A stretch of DNA of 64,000 bases. Origin: Hirschia sp. (lineage in GTDB: Bacteria > Pseudomonadota > Alphaproteobacteria > Caulobacterales > Hyphomonadaceae). The DNA is taken from assembly GCA_002709235.1 (NCBI GenBank), contig PAQI01000002.1, positions 1 to 64,000 on the forward strand. The letters are read 5' to 3'. Shown one piece after another: positions 9,174 through 17,805 of the stretch (its first letter is position 1; each line of letters begins with the position of its first letter). The position numbers and the translations under genes were made by a program. The notes beneath the pieces are model-generated. The model searched no databases. It saw only the letters and a program-made list of their open reading frames with translations, and was not told where the DNA came from.

Positions 9174-10300
9174 AGAAGTTCCAGCCCCTTGAAAACGTAA
9201 AGATAAAGACGAAGCACGGGGCGTGGTAGCATGAGCAGGAAGCCACGTCCGATCTTGGAGCGGGAGGTCATTTCATTCGACATGGCTATCAAAGCGACGA
9301 GCCAATCGACGAAACGGACTTTCTCATTCACCGAATCCTTGATTTTCATACCCAGCATGCCGCCGACCTTGGCACGAGCCGATGTGTGATAGTGGAAGGG
9401 AAGCGTGCGTGATTGCCCATCCAGTATTTCCAGCACGGATTCAGGATCAGCATTGATGGCACCATCTGCCATGGCGCGGCTGAAGGCGGCTTCACCTTCG
9501 GGTGTCCTGACAATTGCGCCTGTGTGCTTGACCGGATTGGTCTTCAGATAGAGCGACCAGATGTCACCAAGGCTGATATCGCAATTATACCCGAAATGGT
9601 CATTGCATGCATGACATTTCCGCTCGGCGCAGATGTAGAGATTGCGGTAATCGGAGAAATATTTGAACGGCTTTTTGACGACATCGCCATTTTCATAGGT
9701 CGCGGTCAGTTCACCGCGCCAGTGACCTGAGCGATAGGAATAATCCACCAGCTTGCCGCGCCCCTTGCCGAGCTTCTTGACGACATGGGCGGTCAGTTCC
9801 GGTTCTGAATTGTGACCACAGACAAGCGCCAGCACAAGTTTGACCTTGGCTTTCATGTCTGGCTCACGTTCGCAGATTCGCTTGAGCACGGTGCAGTCGC
9901 AGGGCAGTCCCACCACAGCGACGCGGCCGTCATATTCCCGCAATTTCGGCAATGCCTGTTTGGCGAAACGCACCTTGTGATATTTGGACCCCTGACAGGC
10001 GATCAGGTCTTCCACCGTTTCCACAATCACATAATCGCAATTGACGACGCCATCCACGACAGTTGTCATGACGGTCAGGACACCATCAATCTGATCGGTT
10101 TCCAGCATATGCGCCAGCAGCGCAGTTGTGGTGCCGCCAGACGCTGCGCCTGCACGGTATTTTTCGTCATTTGCGTGGCTGAACCAGACTGACGAAAAAC
10201 GACCCACATATTTGTCGATATCTTCCTGCGTCCAGGATTTGCGACCGATACGTTCGGTCAGCTTCATCTTCTTCTTGGGCTTGGCGATCGTTTCTTTCAT
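9170..10300 (-). CDS. FrhB/FdhB-family iron-sulfur flavoprotein (coenzyme F420 hydrogenase beta subunit family)
   Basis: 376 residues. Cysteines lie at about 134, 136, 161, 224, 229, 232 and 240. The CHACND...CDISLGDIW segment is the hallmark of the C-terminal FrhB_FdhB domain that binds a [4Fe-4S] cluster, and AGAASGG near 50-56 belongs to the N-terminal domain. Homologues occur in bacterial polysaccharide loci next to pyruvyl transferases, in organisms not thought to use F420, so the real substrate is unknown. ATG 10300 has AAGAG nine bases upstream; a longer in-frame start at 10372 lacks such support. Translation is coupled to the downstream pyruvyltransferase-FNR gene, whose reductase half could reduce this protein (inference). 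Confidence 0.88.
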   Translation of the reverse strand: MKETIAKPKKKMKLTERIGRKSWTQEDIDKYVGRFSSVWFSHANDEKYRAGAASGGTTTALLAHMLETDQIDGVLTVMTTVVDGVVNCDYVIVETVEDLIACQGSKYHKVRFAKQALPKLREYDGRVAVVGLPCDCTVLKRICEREPDMKAKVKLVLALVCGHNSEPELTAHVVKKLGKGRGKLVDYSYRSGHWRGELTATYENGDVVKKPFKYFSDYRNLYICAERKCHACNDHFGYNCDISLGDIWSLYLKTNPVKHTGAIVRTPEGEAAFSRAMADGAINADPESVLEILDGQSRTLPFHYHTSARAKVGGMLGMKIKDSVNEKVRFVDWLVALIAMSNEMTSRSKIGRGFLLMLPRPVLRLYLYVFKGLELL

Positions 10301-10471
10301 ACACGGATACTCTTTTTTCGTATCAACCCAAGGCAAGCGGAAAACTTCACCTCGCTCCGGGCGCGCTGACATTGATGGCCTTTTGACCAGGCGGATCTTT
10401 TCGAAAATTCGTGCGCGTGAAGCGAAGGTTCAGCTCTTAACGCCAGACAACAGGAGGAGTTACGCTCGTGA

Positions 10472-10630
10472 CTATTCGCCTTCCTGGTCGCCAGCCATGC
10501 TCGGTGTCTGCGCCATAGCGGCCTTGGCTGCCACACGCATCTGGTGTTGAGGACAAACGACAAATCCGTCGTCCAACTTTGGGGGATTCGATTTTAGTTT
10601 GGCGACTGCGGAATGTTTGATCTTCGCCAT
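10472..10630 (-). CDS. Small hypothetical protein (52 aa)
   Basis: ATG 10630 has a good ribosome-binding site (CTGGAG, eight bases away). The product is basic at the N-terminus (MAKIKHSAVAKLKSN) and contains a single CPQHQM segment. It lies about 170 bases upstream of the FrhB-like gene on the same strand and could be the first gene of that operon. I do not recognise it; a spurious ORF is possible. Confidence 0.4.
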   Translation of the reverse strand: MAKIKHSAVAKLKSNPPKLDDGFVVCPQHQMRVAAKAAMAQTPSMAGDQEGE

Positions 10631-10933
10631 CGAATTTACTCCAGATTCAATCAATTGGTCACGGTGCGATTCGGCACAGTCACTGCTGTGCTCAAAGAGA
10701 ATTGACAGTTAACACAAGGCTGATGACAGTTACAATCAGAGGGATTGATCTTTTTGGCCGCATCGGGATGGGTGGCAAATCCTGAGTCCGAAACGCTTGT
10801 TCGGCGGGCATTCATTGATCTGACGAGACATCGAGTCGCGATACTGGCGGACCATCTTGCCCAAGCAGTTTAAATAAAGCATAGCAGGTCGCTGTGTCAG
10901 TGAACGCGCCGAAATTGTGTAGAGGTTAGGCCC
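10631..10933. promoter_or_regulatory. Divergent intergenic region with a direct repeat
   Basis: About 300 bases without a convincing gene, between the minus-strand FrhB operon and the plus-strand flippase-like gene. It contains two copies of TGACAGTTA at 10703-10711 and 10724-10732, 21 bases apart (two helical turns), which is the layout of a regulator-binding site. A TTGACA overlaps the first copy. The promoters of both units are probably here; no exact start can be given. Confidence 0.4.
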
Positions 10934-11926
10934 ATGTTGCTCGCCAGGACCAGGTCTCTTGTCGCCGCAGTTCGTCAACAGGCGTCGAAACTGAAAGCCT
11001 TCGCGACTCCGCTCAAATATCTGTGGTTGATCGCCGTGGTTCTGATCGCGGTTCTTTATGCACGCGAAAACTGGACCGAGATTTCAAGGACAGTGCGCAA
11101 TGTGAATGTGGGCGCGCTCGCGGCGAGCACGCTTCTGCTGGTGCTGGCGAAAATCCTGATTTCGATGATGATCGTTGTGACCATTCGCCGTTCATCGACG
11201 CACACAACGCTTGGGTATGCGTTTCACATGTACAATACGACCCAGGTCGCCAAATACATACCCGGGGCAATCTGGCACTTTGTCGGCAGGGCATTGCTGT
11301 ACCGGAAACTGGGCATGAATTCGGGGCAGGCCGGCAAGGCCCTGTTGACCGAGTCGTTGTGGCTGGTGATCGGGGCCTGCCTGGTGTCGATCATCTTTCT
11401 GACGATCTCGATCTATAGTGGCGGCGATACAAGCTGGGTCAGCTGGCTGCGGGATCGGGCGGTTGAATGGGGTGTGTTCGAGTGGGGATGGATCGCGCTA
11501 CTGGCCACCTTGCTGTGCGGACTTGCAGCCTTGTTTGTCATCCGCAATCATATTGAACGCGCTGTTCGGATTGCGACACCGAATCTCAAGGCCCTGTTCC
11601 TGATGATTGCCATCCAGATCGCGTTGGGTCTGTCCTTTTATGCGATCGTGCATGCCGCCGCGCCGGAAGCGCCTCTGATCTATGTTGTCGCGGTCAATGC
11701 AGCGGCGACAGCACTGGGCTATGTCGCTCTGTTTGCGCCATCCGGGCTTGGCGTGAAGGAGGGGGTGGTGGTGTTTCTGCTTGCGCCCTACATGTCGCCG
11801 GAAGTGGCATTCTCGCTCGCATCTGTGCATCGCCTGATCTATGTCGTGGTCGATCTCTTGTTGGGGGGCGGGGCCAGCCTCCTGTCCATGCGGGGCAAGC
11901 AGGTCTCTGTTGGGGCTGACAATTAA
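10934..11926 (+). CDS. Flippase-like integral membrane protein (lysylphosphatidylglycerol synthase TM region family)
   Basis: 330 residues with about eight hydrophobic segments. The QVAKYIPGAIWHFVGR stretch near residues 98-113 and the FAPSGLGVKEG stretch near 270-280 are typical of the UPF0104/AglD2-YbhN-type family. Members are associated with lipid or polyprenyl-sugar transfer or flipping at the membrane; none of that is proven here. ATG 10934 has AGAGG at normal spacing. The next gene starts 11 bases after the stop, so the two form a unit. Confidence 0.85.
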   Translation: MLLARTRSLVAAVRQQASKLKAFATPLKYLWLIAVVLIAVLYARENWTEISRTVRNVNVGALAASTLLLVLAKILISMMIVVTIRRSSTHTTLGYAFHMYNTTQVAKYIPGAIWHFVGRALLYRKLGMNSGQAGKALLTESLWLVIGACLVSIIFLTISIYSGGDTSWVSWLRDRAVEWGVFEWGWIALLATLLCGLAALFVIRNHIERAVRIATPNLKALFLMIAIQIALGLSFYAIVHAAAPEAPLIYVVAVNAAATALGYVALFAPSGLGVKEGVVVFLLAPYMSPEVAFSLASVHRLIYVVVDLLLGGGASLLSMRGKQVSVGADN

Positions 11927-11936
11927 GGGCCGGGCA

Positions 11937-12953
11937 ATGCGCCTCAAGCCGGTAGGAGCGTGTCTTGCGCTCACTGGCGTTGCCGGATGCCTTTTGGCGA
12001 CCGGGCTGGGCCTGTTTGCAAATGCTGGATATCCCTTCGAGCTTGCAACACATTTTCGGTATCATCTGGCCGTCGCATCACCAGTGCTTCTGGGGTTGAG
12101 TGTGGTCTGCCTGTCTGGACCATTACGCATGGCCGCGATCATGCTTGTTTCGCTGCTGGGGATTGTGAATGCGAGCCATGTGGTGAAGATGCCGAAGAAT
12201 GTGTCCGTGCAGACACGTTCGGGCCAACAGGAAAGCGACAGGACTGCGCGCTCGCTATCCCTGATCTGGGCCAATGTTGACCGCAAGCGCGAGGCGATAG
12301 CGGCACTTGCGACGCTCGACAAGGCCTATGGCGCGGATATCGTCGCCATTGCTGAGGCCCCATACGACCTGACCCTTCAGGATTGGGCGAGCGCTTTTGC
12401 AGACAAGCCCCATGTCTGGCTCAGCCCGCCACCGCTTCGCGAACACCGATTTCCGACCCGGATCGCCATTGCCTCACGCTATCCGCTTGAGCAGGCCCGG
12501 ATGGACCAGCTGCCGCAAAGTCTTCAGCCACGTGCCTGGTTCGAGGCGGTATTTCGTCCTGAGCGGGGAGAGGCGGGAGCAGGAGGAGGCGGGCTTGCAC
12601 TATTGTTTGCACATCCGATCGCGCCGGACTTTCCGGGCATGGTCAAGGATCGCAATGCCTATATCGATCATGTTGCGGCACGTGTGGAGCAGCTGACGAT
12701 GTCGCCGGATGTGACGTCGTTCCTGCTGGCGGGAGACTGGAATGTCACGCCCTGGGCACCGGATTTCACGCGCCTGCCAGGCCAGCGCATAGGGGATGCA
12801 CGACTGGAGGCGAGCTGGCTCAACCGCTGGCCGCTGCTCGGTCTGCCGCTCGATCATGTCATGGTGTCAAAGGGGGTGGAGCCCACAGACTATCGGATCG
12901 GCCCATCCATCGGCTCAGACCACCGCCCCGTTCTGGCGAAGGTGACTTGGTGA
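11937..12953 (+). CDS. Endonuclease/exonuclease/phosphatase family membrane protein
   Basis: 338 residues. Two or three N-terminal hydrophobic segments (to about residue 90) precede a DNase I-like EEP domain. Landmarks are the early Asn and Glu (LIWANVDR and AIAEAPY), LLAGDWNVTPW with the catalytic Asp and Asn, and SDHRPVLAKV with the final Asp-His pair. ATG 11937 was chosen because upstream in-frame codons overlap the previous gene and read poorly. The domain hydrolyses phosphodiester or phosphoester bonds. With a membrane anchor and a polysaccharide neighbourhood, a lipid or exported-polymer substrate is more likely than DNA, but this is inference. Confidence 0.85.
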   Translation: MRLKPVGACLALTGVAGCLLATGLGLFANAGYPFELATHFRYHLAVASPVLLGLSVVCLSGPLRMAAIMLVSLLGIVNASHVVKMPKNVSVQTRSGQQESDRTARSLSLIWANVDRKREAIAALATLDKAYGADIVAIAEAPYDLTLQDWASAFADKPHVWLSPPPLREHRFPTRIAIASRYPLEQARMDQLPQSLQPRAWFEAVFRPERGEAGAGGGGLALLFAHPIAPDFPGMVKDRNAYIDHVAARVEQLTMSPDVTSFLLAGDWNVTPWAPDFTRLPGQRIGDARLEASWLNRWPLLGLPLDHVMVSKGVEPTDYRIGPSIGSDHRPVLAKVTW

Positions 12954-12967
12954 TTTGGTTAATCCCG

Positions 12968-12997
12968 TTGACAGTGTCGCCGAGACGCAAGCAAAAG
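12968..12997 (+). promoter_or_regulatory. Weak promoter candidate upstream of the GT-C gene
   Basis: A perfect TTGACA at 12968-12973 is followed after 17 bases by a poor -10 (GCAAAA). It lies about 70 bases before the start of the GT-C gene. The -35 match is good, but the -10 is not convincing. Confidence 0.25.
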
Positions 12998-13066
12998 ATG
13001 ACGGGCGAGACGATTTTCGATTGTCTTGGAAACTGGTCAGGAATGACAAAAGGGTAGGGTGCTGGA

Positions 13067-15454
13067 ATGATACTGAAATATGACTGGCGCGATTTCGACG
13101 TTTGGATCGCTTCATTTCTATGGGGCTTCGCGATCCTGTCATTTGCAGCATTGTTTTCCTCTCGGCTCGGCATTTTCAATGCCTGGGCTTGCCTTGGGCT
13201 GGGTGGCGTTGCGGCTGTTTTCGGAGGGGTCTGTTTTACGTCAGCCAGGCAATCCGACCCATCAAAACGCATAGGCGTTTTGGACATCCTGATTGTTGTT
13301 CTTGCTCTTGTAGGCGGTGTTTTTTCGGGAAAATACGCGTCGAATGATATGTGGGGTGGCCGCGATCCCGGCATTTACATGCAGATCACATCAAACATCG
13401 CCAGGACAGCTTCCAGTGCAGTAACGAGCGATGAACAAGAAGCCGCTTTTGATGAATATGCAGATATTCTTGCCGATTACCCCGGATACTATGATCATCG
13501 CAATGCTGGTCATGTCGGCGAAAAGTGGCAGACATTAAGTCAGTTCAATGATCTTACGCCGGCAATTCGCGCTGTACCCGTACAAATTTTCGGTATTGAT
13601 GGATACGGTGTGGCAGCAGGCGCGTTAGGCTTTGCCCTTCTGTTGAGTGTTGGTGCGCTAGCAAGGCAAGCAGGCTATCCGGTCGCAGGTATTGTGGCGA
13701 TTGTGCTGCTATCCCTGAACGCAAGCTATATCTACGCATCCCGTGGCAATATGTCAGAAACGCCAACGGCATTTTTCATAGCGGGTTTTTTCTATGCACT
13801 CGCATTATGGCGGAACCAAAATGGCTCGTGGTTATCCGCGATCTTGTTGATACTTTATATCGGGCTGACTTCATTTGCGCGCATAGACGGATATTTTATT
13901 TGGATTGCTTTTGCTGGCTACTGCGTATTCATCACCTGGAGTGAGCCGAAATTAGCGCCGAGATTGCTGTCGGTTTTTATCGGCGGTGCTTTGTTTTCGA
14001 TTTTTTCTTTTTGGGATCTTCAGATCTGGTCCGGGCCCTATGTGTATGACCTCATGCACCATTGGGCAGGTGGGTTGCCTCTCGTTCTAGCGCTATCGAC
14101 TGCTGCCGGAGTTCTGGGGCTTATCGTACTGGTAACAGGATCATTTGTTTTCAGAACTGCACCCAGCACTCAGAAGATATTTGGACAACTGATAAACATT
14201 GGTGCTTTCGCTGCCGTGGGCTTGGCGTTGGTCGTGTTCGCAATCAAGTTTGCCATGGGGCTTGTTGCTGATCCGACAGAAGCAATCAGCGCGACCTATC
14301 AGGAAAGGGTCTGGCTGTTCCAGGATCGCAATGCGGTCGAATTGAGTTGGTATTTGACTGTTCCTCTTATCCTTTTGTTCCTAGGGGGCAGCCTGAGTTT
14401 GTTGGCCAAGGGCCGGCCCGACTGGCTAAGGGCCTATGTCATTTTTGCCTTGTTCGGATTTTGCGTTTTTGTATATCGCACGCAGATCGCACCAGATCAT
14501 CCCTGGGCGTCCAGACGGTGGATGACCTATCTGACGATTCCGTTGGTTCTTGTTGCATCCATTGGAATGAATCTGCTTTGGGACCGCATGAAATGGATTG
14601 GACTGACGATCTCGGTATTGGTTGCAGGATATTATTCCTATTCCAATTTTCATTTGGCTCGGCAATGGTATTTCTTTCAGGACAAGGAGGAATATCGCGC
14701 TGAGTTTGATCTGGCATATGATGCGATGGTGGCTTCAGGGGAAAAAGTGTTTTTCGTATCGCCCCGTCAAGCTGCTTCTGTTCTGAATTATCATTATGAT
14801 ATCGTTGCATTGCCGTTGAAGTCGCAGCGAATCTCAGGGCTTACCGAAATCTATAAGGACAGGAGCTTCTGCACACGCTCATACACACCGTGGCAGGGGT
14901 ATTCTTTTTATGATCAACGGGGCATGACAGGTTCAATAGTCGAGAAATGCAGTGATGTACGCGTTTTTGTTCCAAGCGAGGATCTGGATTTCCAAAATAC
15001 TCTGTATTTTCTGGATTTTTCCAATGGGATGTCGCCTCGATCACTGACCGAAACCGGTTGGTATTCAAGGGAAAACTGGGGCGTTTGGAGCAAGGCGAAT
15101 GACGGACAGTTAAACATTCCCTTGAAGGACCCTGAAGTTCAATCCGCCATATCCGGTGGAGAGGACCTGCTTTTTGAAATTCATATCCGCGGTCTGCTTG
15201 GCGGGACCATGAAGGAAAATCCGTTCACTGTTTCTGTGAACGGAACTCAACTTCATTCTGGACTTCTGACATCTGCGACTGCGCGCCAGATGCTGAATGT
15301 GAATGTCCCCAATGATGTCATATCAGGGCAAGAATATGCTCATGTGGAGATTGCGGTCGAGGTTCCCGCATCTCCGCTAGAGTTGGGACTTTCATCCGAT
15401 AAGCGAGTTCTGGGTGTTGGTCTTGAAGCGATGATAATCAAAAAGGCAGAATAA
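13067..15454 (+). CDS. GT-C-type membrane glycosyltransferase with C-terminal beta-rich domain
   Basis: 795 residues. An N-terminal hydrophobic region with about 11-12 membrane segments runs to about residue 530. It contains GGRDPGIYM near 95-103; acidic residues in the first large periplasmic loop are a feature of GT-C enzymes that use polyprenyl-phosphate sugars. The soluble C-terminal part ends (about 650-795) in a domain also found in the lipoprotein at 6213-6767. The gene looks visibly richer in A+T than its neighbours, a possible sign of separate acquisition. It likely adds a side sugar to an exported glycan in the periplasm, with the donor made by the GT2 enzyme at 5020 (inference). 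It converges on the methyltransferase gene with only three bases between. Confidence 0.78.
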   Translation: MILKYDWRDFDVWIASFLWGFAILSFAALFSSRLGIFNAWACLGLGGVAAVFGGVCFTSARQSDPSKRIGVLDILIVVLALVGGVFSGKYASNDMWGGRDPGIYMQITSNIARTASSAVTSDEQEAAFDEYADILADYPGYYDHRNAGHVGEKWQTLSQFNDLTPAIRAVPVQIFGIDGYGVAAGALGFALLLSVGALARQAGYPVAGIVAIVLLSLNASYIYASRGNMSETPTAFFIAGFFYALALWRNQNGSWLSAILLILYIGLTSFARIDGYFIWIAFAGYCVFITWSEPKLAPRLLSVFIGGALFSIFSFWDLQIWSGPYVYDLMHHWAGGLPLVLALSTAAGVLGLIVLVTGSFVFRTAPSTQKIFGQLINIGAFAAVGLALVVFAIKFAMGLVADPTEAISATYQERVWLFQDRNAVELSWYLTVPLILLFLGGSLSLLAKGRPDWLRAYVIFALFGFCVFVYRTQIAPDHPWASRRWMTYLTIPLVLVASIGMNLLWDRMKWIGLTISVLVAGYYSYSNFHLARQWYFFQDKEEYRAEFDLAYDAMVASGEKVFFVSPRQAASVLNYHYDIVALPLKSQRISGLTEIYKDRSFCTRSYTPWQGYSFYDQRGMTGSIVEKCSDVRVFVPSEDLDFQNTLYFLDFSNGMSPRSLTETGWYSRENWGVWSKANDGQLNIPLKDPEVQSAISGGEDLLFEIHIRGLLGGTMKENPFTVSVNGTQLHSGLLTSATARQMLNVNVPNDVISGQEYAHVEIAVEVPASPLELGLSSDKRVLGVGLEAMIIKKAE

Positions 15455-15457
15455 GCC

Positions 15458-16108
15458 CTACCACCGCCAAGCGTGAAATATGTGGCGTGTGACATCCTCA
15501 CCCTGATGGGCCATTGGGGTGGGGGTGTATTCGACCCTGGAGAATCCGAACTGGGTCAGCATGGCGCAGACCAGCCCGGTCGAGGGTGTCCAGAAATTCG
15601 TGTAGTCCGAGGGATGCAGGCTGTCGACGGGCCAGTAACGCGCAATCGGCAGCTCGTCTGGAATGGTGGCTGTTTCCACCACGATCATCCGGCGGCTCAG
15701 ATTGCACGCACGCTCCAGCGTCGTCAGCATGTCGCGCACATGATAAAGAACGCCGAGCATCAACACGACATCATAGGTTCCATGCGTGCCGGGGGAGAGC
15801 TCCGGAATGTCGACAGTGAGCTTTTTTACATTTGATCCCAGATGTGCATGCACATGGTCAAACACCTCACGCGTGCCCCAGCCCGGACCTTCATCCCAGC
15901 AGAACCAGTCGCTCGCCGTCACTTCCGATGCGCCCAGCCGCTCTGCCTCGAATGAATACCAGCCATCCCAGGCACCAATATCAATGACCGTCTGATCCTG
16001 CACACCGTATTTGAACACGGCTTCGCCCTCCGCGCGCAGAAGCTCCAGCGGTTTGACGCCATTGATCACTTCGTCTTCACCCAGATCGAAGGAATGAAAG
16101 GCTTTCAT
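15458..16108 (-). CDS. Class I SAM-dependent methyltransferase (CmoB/DUF1698-like)
   Basis: 216 residues. The SAM-binding motif I is VIDIGAWDGWYSFEAERLGA near residues 41-60, followed by a SDWFCW acidic loop and DVVLMLGVLYHVRD near 116-129. Overall it resembles CmoB-type methyltransferases but is much shorter than tRNA-modifying CmoB, so a tRNA role is unlikely. In ABC-dependent O-antigen systems a methyltransferase can cap the non-reducing end and set chain length. This is the only methyltransferase inside the polysaccharide region, but that job is conjecture. Confidence 0.8.
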   Translation of the reverse strand: MKAFHSFDLGEDEVINGVKPLELLRAEGEAVFKYGVQDQTVIDIGAWDGWYSFEAERLGASEVTASDWFCWDEGPGWGTREVFDHVHAHLGSNVKKLTVDIPELSPGTHGTYDVVLMLGVLYHVRDMLTTLERACNLSRRMIVVETATIPDELPIARYWPVDSLHPSDYTNFWTPSTGLVCAMLTQFGFSRVEYTPTPMAHQGEDVTRHIFHAWRW

Positions 16109-16262
16109 GTCGAAGTCTCCGTCGAAGGGTTGAAACCGCTCGGTAGTGATTGGCTTCCCTGCATATGCGACGCGCTTGACGTGGATTGGTTGCCAATAAT
16201 CCTCCGTGCGGCAAGCCGGGATAGAATGCGGACAACGTGGAAGAGGTCAAGGAACGAATGAC

Positions 16263-17393
16263 ATGACACAGACACCGAGGTTGTCGATCGACTACATGGC
16301 GGCGGGGCAGGCGCAAAAGCATGTCACCTATAATGAAGCGCTTGGTCGGCTGGATGGCATTGTCTCGGCGAGGATACGCTCACGCGGGGTGGTCTCGCCG
16401 CCTGTCGATATGGAGGAGGGCGAGGCGTGGCTGCTGACTGCGCCGGGTGAAGAGGGCTGGGTCGGCCATGATGATACGTTATTGCAATGGCGCGATTCTG
16501 CCTGGCAGGTCATCGCCCCCTTTGATGGTTTGCGTTTGTGGGTGGCTGATGAAGGCGTGCTGATCGCCCGCGAAAGCGGAGACTGGACCGTTATCGGTGC
16601 TGAACCATCTGGCGCTGATACCTGGGGTGTCAACACAGTGGCGGATACTACAAACCGGCTCGCCGTATCATCAGAAGCGGTGTTGTTCACACATGCGGGC
16701 AATGACCAGCGGCTCACGCTCAACAAGGCCGATGAGGCTGATACGGCCAGCCTTGTCTTCCAGTCAGACTTCGAAGGACTGGCGGAAATGGGACTGACGG
16801 GTGATCAGCTGTTCCGGGTGAAGGTCCGTCCCAGCGGGGGAGACTGGAGCGAGGCGATCACGGTGGATGCGGATGCCGGGCGGGTGGGAATATTCAGTGC
16901 GACGCCCAAGACCCCTTTGCATGTCCAGGCTGGCGAAGGAGATGTGTTGCGACTGGAACCGGCGCGCCTGAATGGTTCAGCCACGACCCAGCGATCGGGT
17001 GTCGATTTCTTTGCGTCCTTTGATGGATATCCCAATGATCAGAAACCCCGCCGGGCAGCATTCATGACGGTCGGATTCAATTCAGGCGTCTGGGGGAAGG
17101 AGTATATGGCGTTCTGCGTGGGTGGTTCGAATGATTCCGGGGTCGAGCCAACTGAACGTATGCGGATAAACGGAGCGGGCCGGGTCGGGATCGGTACGCA
17201 GGCACCTTCAACCCAGTTGCATGTAGATGGAGGAGTGCGCGTGGGGCAACGCCAGATGGCAGACCTTTCCAGCGCAGCATCTGTGGGGGCTGGCACGTTG
17301 ATTTATGTAACAGATGCAACTGGCAGCCCGTGTCTGGTGATTTCAAATGGCACAGACTGGTTGCGATTGGAAACGTCGGGTGTCGTACAATGA
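16263..17393 (+). CDS. DUF2793 / tail-fibre-like protein
   Basis: 376 residues. The N-terminal part (about 10-120) has the DUF2793 pattern: AGQAQKHVTYNEALGRLD, then WVGHDDTLLQW and a final W-T-V-I-G stretch. The rest resembles phage tail-fibre stems, with MRINGAGRVGIGT and TQLHVDGGVRVGQ repeats near 300-330. DUF2793 proteins are linked to phage-like particles or gene transfer agents of alphaproteobacteria, but no other phage gene is nearby. ATG 16263 has AAGGAA upstream; a longer in-frame start at 16206 is less likely. It could be a glycan-binding adhesin or a receptor-binding protein; neither can be chosen from sequence. Confidence 0.75.
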   Translation: MTQTPRLSIDYMAAGQAQKHVTYNEALGRLDGIVSARIRSRGVVSPPVDMEEGEAWLLTAPGEEGWVGHDDTLLQWRDSAWQVIAPFDGLRLWVADEGVLIARESGDWTVIGAEPSGADTWGVNTVADTTNRLAVSSEAVLFTHAGNDQRLTLNKADEADTASLVFQSDFEGLAEMGLTGDQLFRVKVRPSGGDWSEAITVDADAGRVGIFSATPKTPLHVQAGEGDVLRLEPARLNGSATTQRSGVDFFASFDGYPNDQKPRRAAFMTVGFNSGVWGKEYMAFCVGGSNDSGVEPTERMRINGAGRVGIGTQAPSTQLHVDGGVRVGQRQMADLSSAASVGAGTLIYVTDATGSPCLVISNGTDWLRLETSGVVQ

Positions 17394-17407
17394 TCAGGTA
17401 TTCACAT

Positions 17408-17443
17408 GAAAATAACCTCCGGGCCGCAAAGCCCGGAGGTTAT
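17408..17443 (-). terminator. Rho-independent terminator
   Basis: AACCTCCGGGC and GCCCGGAGGTT form a perfect 11-bp stem with a six-base loop. On the minus strand ATTTTC follows, so it ends the small gene at 17448. The plus-strand side lacks a T run, but the hairpin may also slow transcription from the DUF2793 gene. Confidence 0.8.
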
Positions 17444-17447
17444 CAAG

Positions 17448-17588
17448 TTAGTCATTATTTGAATCGGCAAGTTGGTTTCTTGAGTTCTCAATCAGTTTTT
17501 GAATGATACGCTCGTTTTCCTTCAACTGCCTGGTCTGTTGGACGAGGAAATGGTATTCCACATCTTCTTGTACTTCTTCATGGAACAT
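17448..17588 (-). CDS. Small helical protein (46 aa), unknown
   Basis: ATG 17588 has a strong AGAGGAG site eight bases upstream, and a good terminator follows the stop; both argue for a real gene. The product is charged and probably one long coiled-coil helix (VQQTRQLKENERIIQKLIEN). An upstream TTG 17720 would give 90 residues but has no ribosome-binding site. Function unknown. Confidence 0.6.
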   Translation of the reverse strand: MFHEEVQEDVEYHFLVQQTRQLKENERIIQKLIENSRNQLADSNND

Positions 17589-17805
17589 TTGACTGCTCCT
17601 CTTCTGATAGCTGTCACAGAGAATCGAAATTCTCTGCAAATATTCGGCCAATCGAGAAGTGCTTCTGAAGATATCAGATTTTGATCTCGGTCGGCCGCGT
17701 CGGAGTGTGTCCCCAGCCAATTCATAAGATAGGTCGAAGTTCCAATTTTTCTATTTAATGTTGGTTCATTCACGCTGTTTTGACAGTTGCGTGGATTGAA
17801 GGAAA

